Part shown: one piece after another, positions 35,284-35,520 of the stretch
Layout: each line of letters starts with the position of its first letter
How positions within the stretch are numbered: position 1 is the stretch's first letter
NCBI RefSeq assembly: GCF_000423425.1
Contig: NZ_AUHY01000028.1
Span: forward strand, 1 to 35,520
Source of the DNA: Meiothermus rufus DSM 22234
GTDB lineage: Bacteria > Deinococcota > Deinococci > Deinococcales > Thermaceae
Direction: 5' to 3'
DNA length: 35,520 bases
The notes under the pieces: generated by a model
What the model was told of the DNA's origin: nothing
The model's input: the letters and a program-made list of their open reading frames with translations, nothing else
Databases searched by the model: none
Translations under genes and position numbers: made by a program

Positions 35284-35520
35284 GTGCAGTTTACCACCGT
35301 TGGCCGAGAGATATGGCAAGGCGCTAGACAAGCACAGAGGCTGGCCGAGGCCAAAGCAGGCGACCCAGAGGTCAAGGAACGTCTGCGCAAGCTCCGACTG
35401 GTCAAAGCCCTGCGTGAAAGTAAAAAGAGCTGGAAGGAGATCCAGGACCTGGTCGGGATCAGCCGGGCCACCTACCACCGCTGGAAAAAAGCCCTAAAAG
35501 AAAAGGGCCTGGCCGGACTC
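35284..35520 (+). CDS. Transposase, N-terminal part (runs off the edge)
   Basis: The first 79 codons from GTG 35284, with GGAGG eight bases upstream. The protein begins VQFTTVGREIWQGARQAQRL and has a clear helix-turn-helix around KSWKEIQDLVGISRATYHRWKKAL. This fits the DNA-binding head of IS481/IS3-type DDE transposases. The catalytic domain lies beyond the window. With the identical end sequence at 1-55 it shows that two copies of the element flank the window, both reading outward. Confidence 0.75.
   Translation, partial: MQFTTVGREIWQGARQAQRLAEAKAGDPEVKERLRKLRLVKALRESKKSWKEIQDLVGISRATYHRWKKALKEKGLAGL

Noticed and set aside
34513-35478. Longer version (321 codons) of the 209-aa protein
   Set aside because: It would read through the TATAAT promoter and into the insertion-sequence end, while TTG 35142 has a good ribosome binding site.

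Overview
The window looks like chromosomal DNA of a thermophile of the Deinococcus-Thermus phylum, most likely Meiothermus or a close relative. The evidence is the high GC content, the strong use of CTCGAG in coding sequence, many TANNNT-type leaderless starts, and an origin region laid out as mnmG-rsmG-parA-parB on the left and dnaA-oriC-dnaN-eno-pyk on the right. The genus is inferred from general resemblance; no search was run.

Layout. Both edges lie in copies of one insertion sequence. A 55-bp stretch at 1-55 recurs as a perfect inverted copy at 35221-35275, and the start of a transposase gene runs off the right edge. A short 3' remnant of what may be a type I DNA methyltransferase gene follows the left copy. 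Next come a MacA-MacB-type efflux operon with a small secreted partner (378-4323), a LOG-family protein and an EamA exporter (leftward), recF with a DciA-like helicase-loader gene carrying an added zinc-ribbon motif, ilvE, a GNAT acetyltransferase, a 39-residue membrane peptide and a GH125-like glycosidase (to 11235).

From 11228 to 14931 a leftward block encodes an exported redox cluster (PepSY-type membrane protein, DUF2271 protein, ApbE flavin transferase, Tat-exported intradiol dioxygenase), a SHOCT membrane protein and a small secreted protein. Two complete two-component systems follow and converge with overlapping ends (15121-19013), then comEA-comEC for DNA uptake.

The replication and segregation core is 21559-31831. 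The leftward operon mnmG, a solo LAGLIDADG-type ORF, rsmG, parA, parB contains degenerate parS-like sequences between mnmG and the LAGLIDADG ORF. Rightward lie dnaA, an origin with 13 DnaA boxes followed by six CTA trinucleotides (a DnaA-trio array) and an AT-rich stretch, then dnaN, eno and pyk. The right end holds a sugar-phosphate isomerase-like gene and an uncharacterised leftward pair (a 209-aa cytosolic protein and a roughly 608-aa membrane protein) with a good promoter directly beside the right insertion sequence.

Most of the window is housekeeping DNA. The points most worth a second look are the origin architecture, the parS-like cluster with the LAGLIDADG ORF, the flavinylation-type redox cluster with a variant acceptor motif, the zinc-ribbon DciA, the repeated leaderless promoter pattern, and the uncharacterised membrane pair at the right end.
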